DNA from: Nitrososphaerota archaeon
Lineage (GTDB): Archaea > Thermoproteota > Nitrososphaeria > Nitrososphaerales > Nitrosopumilaceae
Reading direction: 5' to 3'
Assembly: GCA_016126025.1 (NCBI GenBank)
Contig: JAEFDA010000065.1
Coordinates: 1-14,203, forward strand
DNA: 14,203 bases
The first letter of the stretch is position 1. The number at the start of each line of letters is the position of its first letter. The translations under genes were made by a program, and so were the position numbers. The notes beneath the pieces are model-generated. The model made no database searches, had not been told where the DNA came from, and saw only the letters and a list, made by a program, of their open reading frames with translations. Below are positions 13,148 to 14,203 of the stretch, one piece after another.

Positions 13148-14059
13148 CTACGGACTCCCAAGCATCCTGACCAACAGCGCCTTTTGTGAATGAAGGCGGT
13201 TCTCCGCCTCGTCCCACACGGCGGACTGCTTGCCGTCTATAACCGATGTCGTAACCTCGCGGTCCCGGGTGGCGGGCAGGCAATGCATGAATATTGCATC
13301 GGGTTTTGCCAGCGACATCAGGTGGTCGTTCACCTGGTACTTTGGATAGAGCGTGTCCTCATGGGAGTCGTCATGGTGTATAGACTTGAACGTATCGGTG
13401 ACCACGACATCGGCGTCGCGTACGGCCTCGTGCGGATCCTCGGTGAGGTGTATCCGCGTTAGCCGCGAGGCCTTGCGCACCACCCGCTCCAGAGGGCGGA
13501 GGGCAGACGGCGTAGCAATGCTCATTGTGGCGCCGGACAGGGCGGCCCCATATATCATGGAGTTGCAGACGTTGTTGCCGTCGCCCACCCACGCTATGTC
13601 AATCTCCCCGAGGCGACCCTTCCTCTCCAGTATGGTGGCAAAGTCCGCCAGAGTCTGGCATGGGTGAAACGTATTGGAGAGGCCGTTTATCACCGGAACG
13701 TCGGCGTGTCGCGCCAGCGCCTCTATCTGATCATGCTCGTACACGCGCGCCATTATGCAGTCTGCATACCGGGATATGGTTCGGGCCGTGTCCTCGATGG
13801 ACTCGCCGCGGGACAGTTGTAGGTCGCCGGAGGACAGGTTGATGGCGCTTCCGCCAAGTTGATACATTCCAACCTCAAAGCTGATTCTGGTACGGGTGGA
13901 GGGTTTTTGGAATATCATAGCCAGCGTCCGGCCCGCAAGGTGTCTATGAGGCACGTTGTCTCTAAGATTCTTCTTTAATTTGAGAGAGAGTTGGATCAGA
14001 TCATCAAACTCCTCGGAATCCAGCTCTTCCAGCGTCAGAAAGTGCTTGGACAGGGTCAT
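13148..14059 (-). CDS. argF: Ornithine carbamoyltransferase
   Basis: The protein has 303 aa and makes citrulline from ornithine and carbamoyl phosphate in arginine synthesis. The carbamoyl-phosphate site FQKPSTRTRISFEVGMYQLGG is at 50-70 (STRTR 54-58), HPCQTLADF at 132-140, and DGNNVCNSM, the ornithine-side motif, at 160-168. HCLPA, with the catalytic Cys260, is at 259-263, followed by REVTTSVIDG and a C-terminal AENRLHSQKALL helix. The usual D-x-W-x-SMG loop reads DTFKSIHHDD (222-231) instead. Its ATG overlaps the stop of the upstream partial gene (ATGA), so the two are co-transcribed. It ends about 80 bases before the LVIVD protein gene. Confidence 0.94.
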   Translation of the reverse strand: MTLSKHFLTLEELDSEEFDDLIQLSLKLKKNLRDNVPHRHLAGRTLAMIFQKPSTRTRISFEVGMYQLGGSAINLSSGDLQLSRGESIEDTARTISRYADCIMARVYEHDQIEALARHADVPVINGLSNTFHPCQTLADFATILERKGRLGEIDIAWVGDGNNVCNSMIYGAALSGATMSIATPSALRPLERVVRKASRLTRIHLTEDPHEAVRDADVVVTDTFKSIHHDDSHEDTLYPKYQVNDHLMSLAKPDAIFMHCLPATRDREVTTSVIDGKQSAVWDEAENRLHSQKALLVRMLGSP

Positions 14060-14203
14060 CTTCTAAACATCCCAAACAGGCCACGTTTCTTCTTAGGTTT
14101 AGGTTTTGGTTCCGGTTCCGGCTCTGGTTCGGGCTCGGGTTCCGGCTCTGGCTGGGTAGGCTCCTGTTCCGGCGGGATGGCCCGCTCCGGCCTGCCCGCC
14201 CTG
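14056..14203 (-). CDS. C-terminal end of a protein with EP-repeat and basic tail
   Basis: The frame is open from the window's right edge to a TGA at 14056-14058, giving the last 49 residues. They read RAGRPERAIPPEQEPTQ, then seven EP dipeptides, KPKPKKK and RGLFGMFRR. This acidic-proline then strongly basic tail looks disordered; it may bind RNA/DNA or a membrane, but the domain that would name the protein lies outside the window. The stop overlaps the argF start (ATGA), so the gene is in the same operon. Confidence 0.75.
   Translation of the reverse strand, partial: RAGRPERAIPPEQEPTQPEPEPEPEPEPEPEPKPKPKKKRGLFGMFRR
14102..14153 (-). repeat. GAACCG-like hexamer repeat coding EP units
   Basis: Imperfect hexamers (GAG/GAA + CCN) repeated seven times encode the EP run of the partial protein. 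Synonymous variation between copies argues that the peptide pattern, not just the DNA, has been kept. Confidence 0.7.

Noticed and set aside
1..14203. CRISPR arrays, insertion sequences, prophage genes
   Set aside because: No regularly spaced direct repeats, transposase motifs or phage-type genes were found on either strand.

Overview
The window looks like chromosomal DNA of a GC-rich ammonia-oxidising-type archaeon (Nitrososphaerota/Thaumarchaeota). A Cenarchaeum-like genome fits best, although genus is an inference. Support comes from an archaeal ribosomal-protein/secY/adk/DUF106/cmk/cbf5 operon, an eS2/uS5-type protein with the archaeal GCGSWECRC motif, a tRNA-Ser with a short intron in the anticodon loop, and several genes whose start codon lies only 24-29 nt from a TATA box, i.e. 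leaderless transcripts. A secreted protein at the left edge also carries the WIKNNA..WWA motif I associate with marine thaumarchaeal exported proteins. No mobile element or CRISPR array was seen.

Left part (1-3400). A partial secreted-protein gene (minus strand) runs off the left edge. It is followed by a gene-poor stretch with two very small genes. One is a 54-aa plus-strand protein starting MCEC. The other is a 44-aa minus-strand protein with nine cysteines, eight of them in four CxC pairs, which reads like a metallothionein-type metal-binding peptide. Both have well-placed TATA boxes. An intergenic region with a roughly 70-bp AT-rich island and a perfect 17-bp inverted repeat separates these from a 288-aa conserved-looking hypothetical gene.

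Middle (3420-10400). tRNA-Glu(CTC) and intron-containing tRNA-Ser(GGA) lie on the plus strand. They converge on a long minus-strand operon driven by a TATA box at about 10380: rpl18-rps5-rpl30-rpl15-secY-adk-DUF106/EMC3-cmk-cbf5 and a small membrane-anchored protein. Most junctions overlap (ATGA/TTGA) or are separated by under 10 nt, so translation is probably coupled. The operon joins ribosome assembly, the Sec channel with a YidC/EMC3-type insertase, nucleotide kinases and rRNA/tRNA pseudouridylation. L19e/L32e are not upstream of L18, and L34e/L14e are not interleaved with cmk and cbf5, unlike the arrangement in many other archaea.

Right part (10500-14203). A secreted 854-aa protein built from about 14-15 LVIVD-type repeats (beta-propeller) has its own TATA box. 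Upstream of it, argF (ornithine carbamoyltransferase, arginine synthesis) overlaps by ATGA the end of a partial gene with an EPEPEP...KPKPKKK C-terminal tail that leaves the window on the right.

The most unusual content is the small CxC-rich peptide gene and its divergent promoter region; the rest is largely core archaeal machinery.
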